Assembly: GCA_023614405.1 (NCBI GenBank)
Contig: CM042685.1
Coordinates: forward strand, 231,487,661-231,551,660
Source of the DNA: Avena insularis
Taxonomy: Eukaryota > Streptophyta > Magnoliopsida > Poales > Poaceae
DNA: 64,000 nucleotides
Direction of reading: 5' to 3'
Under the pieces are notes generated by a model. The model worked only from the letters and a program-made list of their open reading frames with translations, had not been told where the DNA came from and did no database searches. Of this stretch, positions 45,657 to 58,660 are shown in pieces; position 1 is the stretch's first letter, and each line of letters starts with the position of its first letter. The translations under genes and the position numbers were made by a program.

Positions 45657-46792
45657 TTAGTGAGCGTAGCATATTGCACGCTCTCATCCTACATGTAACT
45701 TGTTAGACCAACCCTCTAAACCAAGGTTAGAAAATCCTCGAGAATCCCAGCAGCCTGCAAAAAGGTTGGGCAAGGAAAGGTGTAAGGGTGCGCATCCCCC
45801 TCATCTCCCTCGTCGCCAAATCACGGTGTAATGAGATCCTCATTGTTTGAGGGCCTGTCTCGGGAGGATGATCTTGAAGGCCTTGCCCTTCTAGGTGCAT
45901 CACTCTCAAATATTTCACCAAATGTGTGGTTGTCCATGACCTCTTTATTTGTAAAAATTTTAGACAAACATCAAACCAAGTGATTTGCAAGTTGATAAAT
46001 GATGAGCAACTACTAAGGAACTTGCTAGAGGGCTACACATGCATCAAAATGGCATTTCCAAGATAGAACAAGCATGCAAGATCACACAACCTGACACCTA
46101 TTGCAGCAAAATACCCAAGATATAATCTACCAATCACAAATCTAATTGGATAAGTGGATGAGGCACATACCAAGGAGCAATCCTCCAAAAATCAGCAGCA
46201 AAGATGGGCTGAGCAAGGAGATCGAAATTAGCGAGGAAGAACAGCAGGAACACGAGCTTGAGAAAGTTTTCTGGTGTTTTTTGGGAAAGAGAAAGAAGAT
46301 GGCTGGGAGGAGGCACCTTGGAGGGGCACAGGTGGGCCAAACCCCACCCAGGCGCCACTTGTAGGGAGGTCGCGCCCACCAAGGGTGTGGGTGCCTGGGG
46401 TGGCCCCCTGGGTCACTCCAGGTGTCCCTCTGCCCCTTTTTCAAGGAAAATTTTACTTTGAATTTTCTAGAATTTTTCGAGAAACTTTATTTTTGGCCAA
46501 TTTTTAGGGTATGAAAATTGATTTTCTCGCTGAAACGACTTTTTTCAGAAGCCAAAGCAAACAAAAACCAAACTACAGAAGTTCTAAGACACTCTAATAA
46601 GCAAGCAACTAGCAAAGCTAAAGCTAACAAGAGAAAGAGCAAAGACTAGGAAGGAGAAAAGTAAAAGGGAGCAAGTATAACCATAGTGAAAACATTATTT
46701 TGTTCATTAAAATCCTTTTGTTAACAAGGTTGATCAAGTCTTGTTACCAAAACAATCTTATATGAAACAAAACTTTGTATTTCACAAAGTGA
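45657..46792 (-). other. Spacer between gag-protease and ORF-1 in B
   Basis: No convincing frame. A GC-rich, possibly structured block lies at about 46300-46440, and an AT-rich part near 46560-46690. In an autonomous Athila element the reverse transcriptase, RNase H and integrase would be coded around here, but the room is only 1.1 kb. Confidence 0.55.
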
Positions 46793-49475
46793 TTATGTTA
46801 CCTCTAGCTTGATAGCAATGGTCCCAATCATAATAGTTTCAAAATTTTCTTGTGGAATGGGACAATATAGTTCTCCAACATTGATGCTCTCAACATTTTC
46901 AATGGAGTTCAGGCAATAGCTTTTAGCAACTTTCTTGGGGAAATAGAAAGTATGCTCTTTTTATTAATATTGAATGTTAATTTCCCTTGATTACAATTGA
47001 TGACAGCACCTGCAGTGTTAAGAAAAGGTCTCCCAAGAATAATAGACATATTATCATCTTCAGGCATTTCAAGCACAACAAAATCAGTTAAAACCATGCA
47101 ATTATGAGCTACTTGAACAGGAACATCCTCACATATACCAACAGGAATAGTAGTTAACTTATCAGCCATTTGCAAAGATATATCAGTTGGTATCAACTTT
47201 TCTAGCTGGAGTCTCTTGTAGAGAGAAAAAGGCATAACACTAACTCCAGCTCCCAAATCACATAAAGCAGTTCTAACATAATTGTTACTAATAGAGCAAG
47301 GAATAGTTGGTATAACTGGATCACCAAGTTTCTTTAGAACCTTACCATTGAAGGAATAATTAGCAAGCAAAGTAGAAATCTCGTCATTAGGAATTTTCCT
47401 TTTATTAGAGACAATATCCTTCAAATACTTTGAATAAGGAGGCAACTTAATAGTATCAGTCAAAGGAATTTGCAAAAATAAAGGTTTCATCCACTCACAG
47501 AACTTGTTGTAGTGTTCTTCCTCCTTTGACTTGTGTTTCTTACCTAGAAAAGACATAGGTTTCTTCACCCAAGGTTCTCTCTCTTTACCTTGTTTATTAG
47601 CAATAAAATCTTCCTTAGTGTACCTAGTGTTCTTAGTGTGATTCTCCGGTTCTTCCTCAACTTCCTCCTTATCAGGAGCATCATTTTTATCATTACCACT
47701 CTTAGTTTCAGCATTAGAGACAGATATACTATTAGGACCTGCAACGGGTTCAACTGGTTCCTCAACTATCTTATGTTTCTTTTTCTTTCTCTTACGAGGA
47801 CTACCACTACTCTCACCTTGTTGAGAATCCTACTCAATTCTTTTAGGGTGTCCTTCAGGATATAAAGGATCTTGAGTAGCTATTCCACTCCTAGTTCTAA
47901 TTCCGTAAGCATGTTTATCTCCTGAGGCATAACTAGCATATCCTTTTGTACCTTAGCAAGTTGATCAAGTTGGGTTTGAACTATTTGAAAGTGTTTACAA
48001 AGCATCTTAATATAATTGGAAGTTCTTTCTACAATATATTTCAACTCTTTAATACCTCTAGAGTTTTCCAATAAATGATTCTAAACTTGTTTATTAAAAT
48101 TACCTTGATTAACAATAAAAATGTCAAGTTCCTCTAAACATTGATCAGGAGGCTTACCATAAGGAATATCACCTCCATCAAACTGTTGACAGAGTGTACC
48201 CCAATAGTAGATGAGTGGGGAAGTGTCTTACAAAATTCTTCTATAGGAGGTAGATTCTTCACATCTTCAGCTCTAATACCTTTATCCTTTAGACATTTCT
48301 TAGCTACCTTCATCACTTCATCATTTAATGCAATAACTCCCCTCTTATTTGGTGTTGGTGTTGGAACTGGTTCAGGCACAACTAGTTTAGGAGTAATAGG
48401 CTCAGGTGTATTTAGCTCAGTTGAAGTCTAATCATCATAATTCTTGCTTATTTTAGCCATTAATTCTTCAGCATCTGTAGGAGTTCTTTTCCTGAAAACA
48501 CAATCATGAAAGCTATCTAGGTATGTCCTACAATCATTAGTTAGTCCATTATAATAAATATCAAGAAGCTCATTTTTAGGTAATGGACATCCAGGATGTG
48601 CATGAATCAAGGCGCAGAACCTTGTCCATGACTCAGGCAATTTCTCTTCTTCTCCCTATTTAAAATCAAAAAGTCTCTGCAAAGCAGCATGTCTAGCACT
48701 GGGAGGAAAATATTTCTGGAAGAAAGAAGCAATCAAGCAATCAGGGCTATCAATAGAACCAGGAGGTAATCTATTAAACCAAGCCCTAGCTTCTCCTTTT
48801 AGTGAAAAAGGGAAGATCTTAGTAACAAAGTACTTGCGCATCTTAAAATCATCAGAGAATAAAGCACTCATAGTAGAAAGCTCATTCATATGAGCCACAA
48901 CACTCTCATTTTCAGTCCCACAAAAAGGTTCTTTCTCAACAATGTCCAAATAGGATAAATCAAGAGAGAAATCATAATCTTTAACTTTAATATCTATGGG
49001 ATAAGTGGAAAACTTAGGATCAGAGGACAACTTAGGAATAATGGTATGTCTTGCAAGGAGACTCTTAATAGCACTAGTACCATGTGTGTTTCAGCACTCT
49101 TCAACAAATTCATCAGTGAACTCAATGTAACCATCATTAATGTCATAACTCTCTCTCTAGACTCAGGTGAGCTAACAGGTGTAACAGTGTGTATTCACTA
49201 GGAGTTTTAGTATTCCTCAGACTAGCCATAGTAGCATCTAGGAAAGGACCTAATGAACCACTCGCATCAATCACAGTAGAAGTAACATCATGAGTATCAA
49301 AAGCAGTTTCAGATTCAGCGGTAGTAGCAGTGTGTGTAGCATGAGTATGTGGTGGTGGTGTAACAAGCTTACTTATAACAGACGGTGAATCAAGTGCAGC
49401 AGAGTTGTTTAGGACTGTACCTCTTCTTGTAGTGGATGGTAAAATAGGAAACTTTCCATCACAATTCTTCCCCAT
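46793..49475 (-). pseudogene. Gag-protease of B
   Basis: Minus strand, starting MGKNCDGKFPILPST at 49475 and ending at the TAA 46795-46793. Order: Ser/Thr-rich N-terminus; gag core with MNELSTMSALFSDDFKMRK and CALIHAHPGCPLPKNELLD; a hydrophilic lysine-rich section; protease with ALCDLGAGVSVMPFSLYKRL and IILGRPFLNTAG at about 47300-47020. Breaks are many: frame changes near 49140, 48400, 48130 and 46960, a stop near 48656, and others. Without frame changes it would have about 890 codons. No pol follows. Confidence 0.82.
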
Positions 49476-49534
49476 GATGAAAGGAGTAGTAGTGAACAAT
49501 AATAGATCCAAGTGAACTTACAAATAAAGTTATG

Positions 49535-49553
49535 CTCCTCGGCAACGGCGCCA
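49535..49553 (-). other. Primer-binding site of B (tRNA-Asp type)
   Basis: TGGCGCCGTTGCCGAGGAG on the minus strand, 11 bases from the LTR; complementary to the 3' end of plant tRNA-Asp with one change near the far end. Confidence 0.88.
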
Positions 49554-49564
49554 GAAAATAGTCT

Positions 49565-50947
49565 TGATGACCCACAAGTATAGCGAATCACAATAGTCTT
49601 TGCAGGTAGTATTACCCAATTTATTGATTCAACACAAGGGGAGCCAAAGAATACTTGCAAGCCTTAACAACTGAGTTGTCAATTCAGCTGCACCTGAAAA
49701 TAGTTCTTTCTCATAGAAGTTTATCAGTAGCAATAGTTTGTAGTAGCAATAGCAAAGCAATATCAGTACTAAAACAGGAGCAATAATAACAGTAATGGTA
49801 ACAGTAGGATTCGAGTGCGGTAGGCATAGGGATGGATGGACGGGCGTTGCATGAACGAGTCTAAACATGTAACTTCAAGAACTAGGGCATTGTAGATATA
49901 TAAGAACAAGCATCCAAGTACTAAACAATCCTAGGCATGTGCTCCATATATGGTCATATGTGCTCGCAATGAGAACTTGCACAACATCTTCTGTCCAGCC
50001 AGCCCGTTGCAGCGGGGCCTCTAGGGAACTACTGGCAATTAAGGTGATCCTTTTAATAGAGCACCGGAGAAAAGCATTAACACTCCGTGAACACATGTGA
50101 TCCTCACACCACAGGCATCCCCTACGGTTGTCCCAATTTCTGTCACTTCGGGGCCTTTGTATCCGGACAATGATATGCGTACACAACTTGCAGATAAGAT
50201 CACAAACAATACTATCATAATGATTCAATAATAAGTTCAGATCTGAGATCGTGGCACTCGGGCCCTAGTGACAAGCATTAAGCTCAACAAGTTGCAACAA
50301 AGTCAAATAGCACTAATAGAGATACTAGGCACTATGCCCTAACAATCTTATTCGATTACATGATAAAACTCATCCAATCCCTACCATACCCATAGCCTAC
50401 AGCGGGGGATTACTCACTCATGGGTGAGGGAAACATTGATGGTTGATGGAGAGGCATTGATGATGTCGATGACGATGATCCTCCCCAAATTCCCCGTCCT
50501 GACAGGGTGCCAGAACGGAGTTTCTGGTTCCGAATCTTGGTCTCTGGTGGTGGCGGCGCAGCGGAACACTTTTTGAAAAAACGTCCAACCCCCCTTGGTT
50601 TTAGGTCAAGATGCGACTTATAGGCGAAGAGGGAGTCCGAGGGGGTACCTAGGTGGACACACCCCCCCTAGGCACGGCCAGGCCTGGCCCGCGCCTGGCA
50701 GGGGTGTGGGCCCCCCAGGCATCCACTCCGTCATACTCTGGATCCGAGGATCTTCTGGTGAAATAGGATTTTTGGCATATTTTACGGGATTTTTCCTGAT
50801 AGTTGATTTTCTACACAAAAACTAGACACCAAGGTAATTCTGCTGAAAACAGCGTCAGTCCGTGTTAGTTGTATCCAAATCACACAAGTTTAGAGGGGAA
50901 ACAATAGCAAAAGTGTTGGGGAAAGTACATAAGTTTTGGACGTATCA
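49565..50947 (-). repeat. 5' LTR of B
   Basis: 1383 bp with TGATACGTCCAAAACTTAT start and GGGTCATCA end on the minus strand, collinear with the LTRs of A and C over its full length. Confidence 0.88.
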
Positions 50948-52494
50948 TGCACCTAATGCAATGGAAAGAACACAAGTAGTGCTCAAATCCTTCTCTCCCA
51001 AATTCCACCAAAGCTACAAAAGCTTGTGGGGGAATAAGAGAGGAAGAACAATGGAGGAAATCCACAAAAGACTCCAAGATCTAGATCCCAAGATGTTCCC
51101 CTCACTTAGAGGAGAGATGGATTGGTGGGATTGTAGATCTAGATCTCCTCTTTCAAATACCTAAAGTATATGCAAGAATCAAGGGAGGAATTGAAGGGGG
51201 AGCAAGCTCAAGAGGGTCAAGAATGGAGGAGAAAGCCTGTAAAACTCGAGCAGTGTCATTGGGGAAGAAGGGCCCCTTTTTATAGGCCCACAGATTTCTG
51301 ACCGTTTTCTGCCCGTTGGGGAAGAGTCAGACCGGAGACGACCAGAGACTCCGGCCCATATCCGGACCAGCTTCCAGACCAGTCTTCTGGCTGTGCCAGG
51401 CCTTCTGTGAGCCAAGTGGACCGGACACTCCGGTCCAGCCCCACCGGAGACTCCGGTCTGAGGCTCAGACCGGAGACTCCGGACCAGTCTTTAGACCTTG
51501 CTCCGGACCACCCTTCTGGCTGTCCCAGGCTGATTTCTGTGGCCTCCTCCTGGGATTCCTGGGGAAACTCCGGACCACACCGGAGACTCCGGTCCAGCCA
51601 GACCAGAGACTCCGGTCTGGACTAAATAAGAGGCAAACTTCAAATGACGATATCTAGAGTTTGGTAACTCCGATTGACCCGAAACCAATTTTGTTGGCAA
51701 GAGGACAACCAGAGGGAAATCCGTTTTTGATGAACTAGAGCTTGTTATGAATAATCTCTAGAACCTCACATGGATAAGATCCAAATAACAACCAAGGAAG
51801 GATGATGCTAAGTATGCAAAGGTTTGAGCTCTCTCTGAAAGATATGATCGAGTTACTTAGTTGAGAGCCCCTCTTGATAGTACGGTTGTATATCCTATAA
51901 ACCGGTCTCCCCAAGTAACACCACGAGACCGTAAGAAAGAAACCCTATCAAGATCATACCTTTGCCTTGCGCATATTCCACTTGATCTTGATGTATACGA
52001 TCTTGTCCTTCTCAAGATGGAACACCTTTCTTGATTGCTCTTGCACGCACTCGCTTGATGAAGACTTGCAAGTTTCTCCCACATACAACATGGGGAAACC
52101 TTTACTTTGACCTTGTCTTCATCGATCCATGATCACCAAGGATGGCAAGCTTCAAGCATGATATCTTCTAGATATGGCACATCTTTAGCTTGCACAACAT
52201 TACTTCTAGCATCATTTGGATTATGTCTTGAAGATGATTATTATGAACTCTATCTTCTTCTTCAAGACACCCTGGCAATAGGTTCAACTCCTACATAACC
52301 AATCTGTGGATCACTCTTTGAACATCTTGGTCATCAATTGATCCTCTTCAGTTTCTTCTTATCCAAACCTTGAAGCCAACATATGGTTCAAGCATTGCCT
52401 ATGGACAATTCCTACAAGTACAACTTGATACAAGCATTAGTCCATAGAGATTGTCATTAATTACCAAAACCGCACATGGGGGCCCACATGTTCT
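50948..52494 (-). repeat. Unassigned repetitive segment
   Basis: No gene is seen. The right part, read on the minus strand from about 52487, begins 'tgcggttttggtaattaatgac', a sequence style I associate with the start of a grass LTR, but I cannot assign a family. The middle (51320-51625) carries many copies of the near-palindrome CCGGAGACTCCGG. A TATA-like 'tttttataggccc' lies near 51275. Both edges are set by neighbouring LTRs. Confidence 0.35.
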
Positions 52495-53948
52495 TTAAAA
52501 GATTCCACACTGCCAGTTGCCTGTTTTCTTCTGTTTTTGGTTCCAGAAAAGGCAAAAAATCAATATTCTCGGAATTGGACGGGACAAAAGCCAAAGTCAA
52601 TATTTTACCGTGGGGAACACGGAGCCAGAATACGAGACGGAGGGGATCCACCAGGGTGCCACACCCCCTGTCCGCGCGGCTAAACCTAGCCCACGCCTGG
52701 GGGTGCGGCCGCCCTGGCTGCCCCCTGCCTCGCCTCTTCGCCTATAAGAAGCCCCCGATACCAAAACCCTAAGGACCCGATCAATCTTCCACAAAACAGT
52801 CCGTAGCCGCCGCCACCATCGTCCCTAGATCGGGGGGATCTGAAGCTCTTCCCGGCACCCTGTCAGAGGGGAGATCATCCTGGAGGCATTCTTTTTCACC
52901 ATGTCAGCCTCCGGTATGAAGCGTGAGTAGTTCCAGCTTGGACTACGGGTCCATGTAGTAGCTAGATGGTTGTATCTCCTCCTTTGTGCTACCATGTTTA
53001 GATCTTGTGAGCTCCGTTCATTATCAAGATCATCTATTTGTATCCATGCATGTTATGTTTGTGGGGATCCAATGGATATTGAGATTACTATGTCAGATTG
53101 ATTAATGGTTTTGTCTTATTGATTCTATCATGTCTGTGTTGTTTGTGATCTTGCATGCTCTCTGTTTCTAGTAGCTATCTTGGCCAATCAGATGCTAGTG
53201 ACTCCAAGAGGGAGTATTTATTCCCGATAGTGGGTTCATGCCTCTATTTAATCTAAGGGAAGTGACAGAAATCTCTAAGGCTATAGATGTGTTGTTGCTA
53301 CTAGGCGGAATACAACGGTCTCTTGTTCATGGAACAAGTAGATTGTTTACCTTACACACTTTTCTTAAAGTAGTTATCCGTTGCTTGCAACATAATACTG
53401 GAGGGGGTTCGGATGAAAACCTGAAGGTAGATTACTAGTCATAGATGCAGTTGGATGGCGGTCTATGTATCTTGTTGTATTGCCCAATCAAATCTCATAG
53501 GATCATGAATGTCTAGTATTGCATTGTTATGCCTTGCTCAGTCCTGTCAATTGCCCTACTGTAATTTGTTTCCCAGCATGCCATGTTTGTTTATCTTAAG
53601 GAGAACACCTCTTGTGAACTATGGACCCTGGTCCAATCTTTACCATTGATACATCTTCCACTATTACTGTTTACTTTCTGCAAACTGTTTTTACCTTCCA
53701 CACCATACAGTTAATCCTTTGTTTTCTGCAAACCGGTGAGATTGACAACCTCACTGTTCGGTGGGGCAAAGTCTTGAGTTTGTGTTGTGCAAGTTTCCAA
53801 GTTGCTAGCAACACCTTTGAGTCGTTTCCTTCCTCCTACTGGTTCGATAACCTTGGTTTCTTACTGAGGGAAAACTTGCTACTGTGCTCATCACACCTTC
53901 CTCTTGGGGTCTCCCAACGAAGCTCTATATTGATCTGAGCCACCATCA
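52495..53948 (+). repeat. 5' LTR of Athila-like element K, start missing
   Basis: Collinear with J's LTR from about 3690 to 5099, but the first ~120 bases are absent. It includes 'gatcggggggatctgaag', a TATA-like 'cctataagaagccccc' near 52742, and the end 'gagccaccatca'. A primer site follows, so this is the upstream LTR of a plus-strand element. Confidence 0.78.
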
Positions 53949-53957
53949 AAGATTTTC

Positions 53958-53975
53958 TGGCGCCGTTTCCGGGGA
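53958..53975 (+). other. Primer-binding site of K (tRNA-Asp type)
   Basis: TGGCGCCGTTTCCGGGGA, nine bases after the LTR end; one change from the tRNA-Asp complement. Confidence 0.88.
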
Positions 53976-54179
53976 AGCTAAGGACGTCTTCACAAGGGGA
54001 GTCCTTCACAACCTTTATCTTTACTTTGTTTTTGTTTTGCTTAGTTTCTTTTGCTTGGTTTTGTTTGCCTCTTTTTATCAAAAACTCCAAAAAAAATAGT
54101 TTTGTTTGGTTTGCTTTCTCTTATCAAAAACACAAAAAAATTAGTTCCTACACTAGTTGTCACCTTTCTCTAGCTCACC

Positions 54180-54662
54180 ATGTTGATCCCCAAGTTCAGC
54201 CTGAAAGACCTTTCAATAGGTAGTGGCTCCATAATTGGCAAAGAAAATATTGAATAATTTTTTAATCATGTTAGCAAACATGAGGATAGATCCTTAGCAG
54301 AACTTGCTCCTAATTATGAAATTGTTGCATCTTCTTTAGTTCACTTGTTGGAGGCTAGTTTTGTTAACCTTAACCCCATGATGCAAATTTTGTTTCTTAA
54401 ACTAAAAGAAGAAGAGGACGCTGAAAAGAGAGATTTTATCCTAGAAACTTTGCTAAAAGAGTTCAATGATGTTGCTAAGGAAGACAGAAAGGTATTTGAA
54501 CATTTTAATATGCTAGGCTCATGTGTAGATGTTATGGGTACTTTATATAAAACCAAACGCATAGAGGAAATTAAGATACCCATACCCTTTAAACTTGTAG
54601 GAATGCATGAAACCTTAAAGAAGAATTTTGATTGGATTGTTCCTGAAAACCCATTTGATGAA
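54180..54662 (+). pseudogene. Gag N-terminus of K
   Basis: ATG at 54180 (MLIPKFSLKDLSIGSG), an in-frame TAA at about 54255, then an open stretch with EDRSLAELAPNYEIVASSLV and KEEEDAEKRDFILETLLKEF ending at PENPFDE, where element C inserted. It is a helical, charged gag N-terminal region of an Athila-type element, with the usual ~200-base leader after the primer site. The rest of the protein is displaced beyond C and is not seen here. The fragment at 41376 codes the next part of what looks like the same protein family. Confidence 0.72.
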
Positions 54663-56038
54663 TGATATGTCCAAAACGTACCTACTTTCCCGAACACTTT
54701 TGTTATTGTTTCTCCTCTAAACTTGTGTGATTTGGATAAAACTAACACGGACTGACGTTGTTTTCAGCAGAATTACCTTGGTGTCTAGTTTTTGTGCAGA
54801 AAATGAACTATCGGGAAAAATACCGGAAAATATGCCAAAAATTATATTTCACCGAAAGATTCACGGAGCCATAAGACAAGACGCAGAAGGGTCCTGGGCG
54901 GCCCACACACCTGCTACGCACAGGCCCACCACTGGTCGCACCTAGGGGGTGCAGCCACCCCAGGCACCCCCTCGGCCTCCCTCTGCGCCTATAAGTTGCC
55001 TCTCGACCTAAAAATCGAGGGGGGTTTGATAGTTTTCCAGAAAGAGTTCCGCTCCGCCGCCGCCATCAGAAACCAAGATTCGGATCCAGAAACTCCGTTC
55101 TGGCACCCTGCCGGGACGGGGAATTTGGAGAGGATCATCGCCATCGTCATCACCAACACATCTCCATCAACCATCAATGTTTCCCTCATCCATGAGTGAG
55201 TAATCCCCCACTGTAGGCTTGGGGATGGTAGGGATTGGATGAGTTCTATCATGTAATCGAATGAGATTGTTAGGGCATAGTGCCTAGTATCTCTATTAGT
55301 GCTATTTGACTTTGTTGCAACTTATTGTGCTTAATGCTTGTCACTAGGGCCCAAGTGCCATGATCTCATATTTGAACATATTATTGAATCATTATGATAG
55401 TATTGTTTGTGATCTTATCTGCAAGTTGTGTACACTTATCATTGTCTGGATCCAAAGGCCCCAAAGTGACAATAATTGGGACAACCGGAGGGGATGGCTG
55501 TGGTTTGAGGATCACATGTGTTCACGAAATGTTAATGCTTTGCTCCGGTGCTTTATTAAAAGGAGCACCTTAATTGCCAGTAGTTCCCTAGATGCCCCGC
55601 TGCCACGGGCTAGCTGGATAGAAGATGTTGTGCAAGTTCTCATTGCGAGCACGTATGACTATATTTGGAGCACATGCCTAGGATTGTTTAGTACTTGGAT
55701 GCTTGTTATTATTTATCTGCAATGCCCTAGATCTTGAAGTTACATGTTTAGACTCGTCCATGCAATGCCCGTTCATCCATCCCTATGCCTACCGCACTCG
55801 AATCCCACTGTTTACTGTTACTATTACTATTGCTATTGTTTCACTACTATTGTTGCTACTACCAAACTGTTGCTACTGATAAACTTCTGTGAGCAAGAAC
55901 TATTTCCAGGTGCAGCTGAACTGACAACTCAGTTTTTAAGGCTTCCAAGTATTCTTTGGCTCCCCTTGTGTCGAATCAATAAATTGGGTAATACTATTCG
56001 CGAAGACTGTTGCGATCCCCTATACTTGTGGGTCATCA
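54663..56038 (+). repeat. 5' LTR of C
   Basis: 1376 bp with TGATATGTCCAAAACGTAC start and GGGTCATCA end, collinear with A and B on the opposite strand. The preceding five bases atgaa would be the target duplication. Confidence 0.88.
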
Positions 56039-56049
56039 AGACTATTTTC

Positions 56050-56068
56050 TGACGCTGTTGCCAGGGAG
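56050..56068 (+). other. Primer-binding site of C, degenerate
   Basis: TGACGCTGTTGCCAGGGAG; compared with the site in B it has three transitions (two G to A, one C to T), as expected from cytosine deamination on either strand. Probably no longer usable. Confidence 0.78.
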
Positions 56069-56127
56069 CATAGCTTTATTTGTAAGTTCACTTGGATCTA
56101 TTATTGTTCACTGCTACTCCTTTCATC

Positions 56128-58660
56128 ATGGGGAAGTCTCGTGATGGAAAGTTCCCTATTTTACCATCCACTAAAAGAACAGGTACAGTCCTAAACAACT
56201 CTGCTACTCTTGATTCACCGTCTATTATAAGTAAGCTTGTCACACCACCACCACCACAGACTCATGCTACACACACTGCTACTACTGCTGAGTCTAAAAC
56301 TGCTTTTGATACTCATGATGTTACTTCTACTATGCTTGATGCGAGTGGTTCATTAGGTCCTTTTCTAGATGCTACTATGGCTAGTCTAGGAAATACCGAA
56401 ACTCCTAGTCAATACACTGTTACACCTGTTATCTCACTAGAGTCTAGTAAGAGTTATGATATTAATGATGGTTACATTGAGTTCACTGATGATTTTGTTG
56501 AAGAGTGCCAAAACACACATGGTACTAGTGCTATTAAGATTCTCCTTGCTAGATGTACTATTATGCCTAAGTTGTCCTCTGATCCTAAGTTTGCCACTTC
56601 CCCCATACATATTAAAGATAAATATTATGATTTCTCTCTTGATTTATCTTATTTAGACATTTTTTGAGAAAGAACCTTTCTGTGGGACTAAAAATGAGAG
56701 TGTTGTGGCTCGTATGAATGAGCTTTCTACTATGAGTGCTTTTATTCTCTGATGATTTTAAGATGCACAAGTACTTTGTTACTAAGATCTTCCCTTTTTC
56801 ACTAAAAGGACAAGCTAGAGCTTGGTTTAATAGATTACCTCCTGGTTCCATTGATAGACCTGATTGCTTGATTGCTTCTTTCTTCTAGAAATATTTTCCT
56901 CCCAGTGCTAGACATGCTGCTTTGCAGAGACTTTTTGATTTTAAACAGGGAGAAGAAGAGAAATTGTCTGAGTCATGGACAAGGTTCTGTGCCTTGATTC
57001 ATGCACATCTTGGATGTCCATTACCTAAAAATGAGCTTCTTGATATTTATTATAATGGACTAACTGATGATTCCAGGACCTACCTAGATAGCTTTGCTGA
57101 TTGTGTTTTCAGGAAAAGAACTTTTATAGATGCTGGAGAATTAATGGCTAAAATAAGTAAGAATTATGATGATTGGACTTCAATTGAGCTAAATACACCT
57201 GAGACTATTATTCCTAAACCAGATGTTCCTGAACCAGTTCCAACACCAACACCAAAGAAGAGGGGAATTATTGCATTAAATGATGAAGTGATGAAGGAAG
57301 CTTTGAAATGTCTAAAGGAGAAAGGTATTAGAGCTGAAGATGTGAAGAATCTACCTCCTATGTTAGAATTATGTAAGCCAATTCCCCACTCATCTACTAT
57401 TGAGGTACACTCTCTCCAACACTTTGATGAAGGTGATATTCCTTATGGTAAGCCTCCTGATAAATGCTTAGAGGAACTTGACATTTTTATTGTTAAACAA
57501 GGTCATTTTAACAAACAAGTTCAGAATCATTTATTGGAAAACTCTAGCGCTATCAATGAGTTGAAAGATATTGTGGAAAGAACTTCTAATGATATTAAAA
57601 TGCTTTGTAAACACTTTCAAATGGTTCAAACTCAACTTGATCAACTTGCTAAGGTTCAAAAGTATATGCTAGTTAATGCTTCAGGAGATAAACATGCTTA
57701 TGGAATTAGAACTAGGAGTGGTATAGCTACTCAAGATCCTTTATATCCTGAAGGACACCCCAAAAGAATTTAGCAGGATTCTCAACAAGGTGAAAGTAGT
57801 GGTAGTCCTCGTAAGAGAAAGAAAAAGAAACATAGAATAGTTGAGGAACCACTTGAACCTGCTGTAGATCCTAATAGTATATCTATCTCTAACGCTGAAA
57901 CTAAGAGATGATAAAAATGATGCTCCTGATAAGGAGGAAGGTGAGGAAGAACCTGAGAAGCACACTAAGAATACTAGGTACACAAAGGAAGATTTTATTG
58001 CTAATGAACATGGTAACGAGAGAGAACCTTGGGTGCATAAACCTATGCCTTTCCCAGGTAAGAAACACAAGTCAAAGGAGGAAGAACACTACAACAAGTT
58101 TTGTGAGTGGATGAAACCTTTATTTTTGCAAATTCCTTTGACTGATGCTATTAAATTTCCTCCTTATTCAAAGTATATGAAGGATATTGTCTCTAATAAA
58201 AGGAAGATTCCTAATGAGGAGATTTCTACCTTGCTTGCTAATTTCTCCTTCAATGGTAAGGTTCCAAAGGAACTTGGTGATCCAGGTATACCAACTATTC
58301 CTTGCTCCATTAAGAATTATTATGTTAGAACTGCTTTATGTGATTTGGGAGCTGGAGTTAGTGTTGTGCCTTTTTCTCTCTACAAGAGGCTCCAGCTAGA
58401 AAAATTGATACCAACTGATATATCTTTGGAAATGGCTGATAAGTCAAATACTATTCTTGTTGGTATATGTGAGGATGTTCCTGTTCAAGTAGCTCATAAT
58501 TGCATGGTTTTAACTGATTTTGTTGTGCTTGAAATGCCTGAAGATGATAATATTTCTCTTATTCTTGGGAGATCTTTTCTTAACACTGCAGGTGTTGTCA
58601 TCAATTGTAATCAAGGAAAAGTAACATTCAATATTAATGACAAAGAGCATACTGTCTATT
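56128..58660 (+). pseudogene. Gag-protease of C
   Basis: Plus strand, starting MGKSRDGKFPILPST at 56128. It is the best reading of the three family members: gag core (CALIHAHLGCPLPKNELLD and TYLDSFADCVFRKRT), the KDIVERTSNDIKMLCKHFQM helix, a lysine-rich section, and a protease with ALCDLGAGVSVVP and LILGRSFLNTAG. Breaks: extra T residues near 56660 shift the frame, a TAG at 57771-57773, and a frame change near 57905. The final ~15 codons and the terminal TAA are cut off at 58660 by another LTR. Confidence 0.85.

Larger units (their letters stand above)
42344..50947 (-). mobile_element. Gag-protease LTR element B
   Basis: Minus-strand element: 5' LTR 49565-50947, tRNA-Asp primer site, gag-protease 49475-46793, a ~1.1-kb spacer, an ATHILA ORF-1-like frame, a long 3' non-coding region and a truncated 3' LTR. 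No reverse transcriptase, RNase H or integrase is present between gag-protease and the 3' LTR, so it could move only with proteins supplied by another element. It is the same family as A and C. Confidence 0.8.

Noticed and set aside
53958..53975. A possible tRNA-Asp gene fragment
   Set aside because: Only the 18-base complement of the tRNA 3' end is present, at the right distance from an LTR; it is a primer-binding site.
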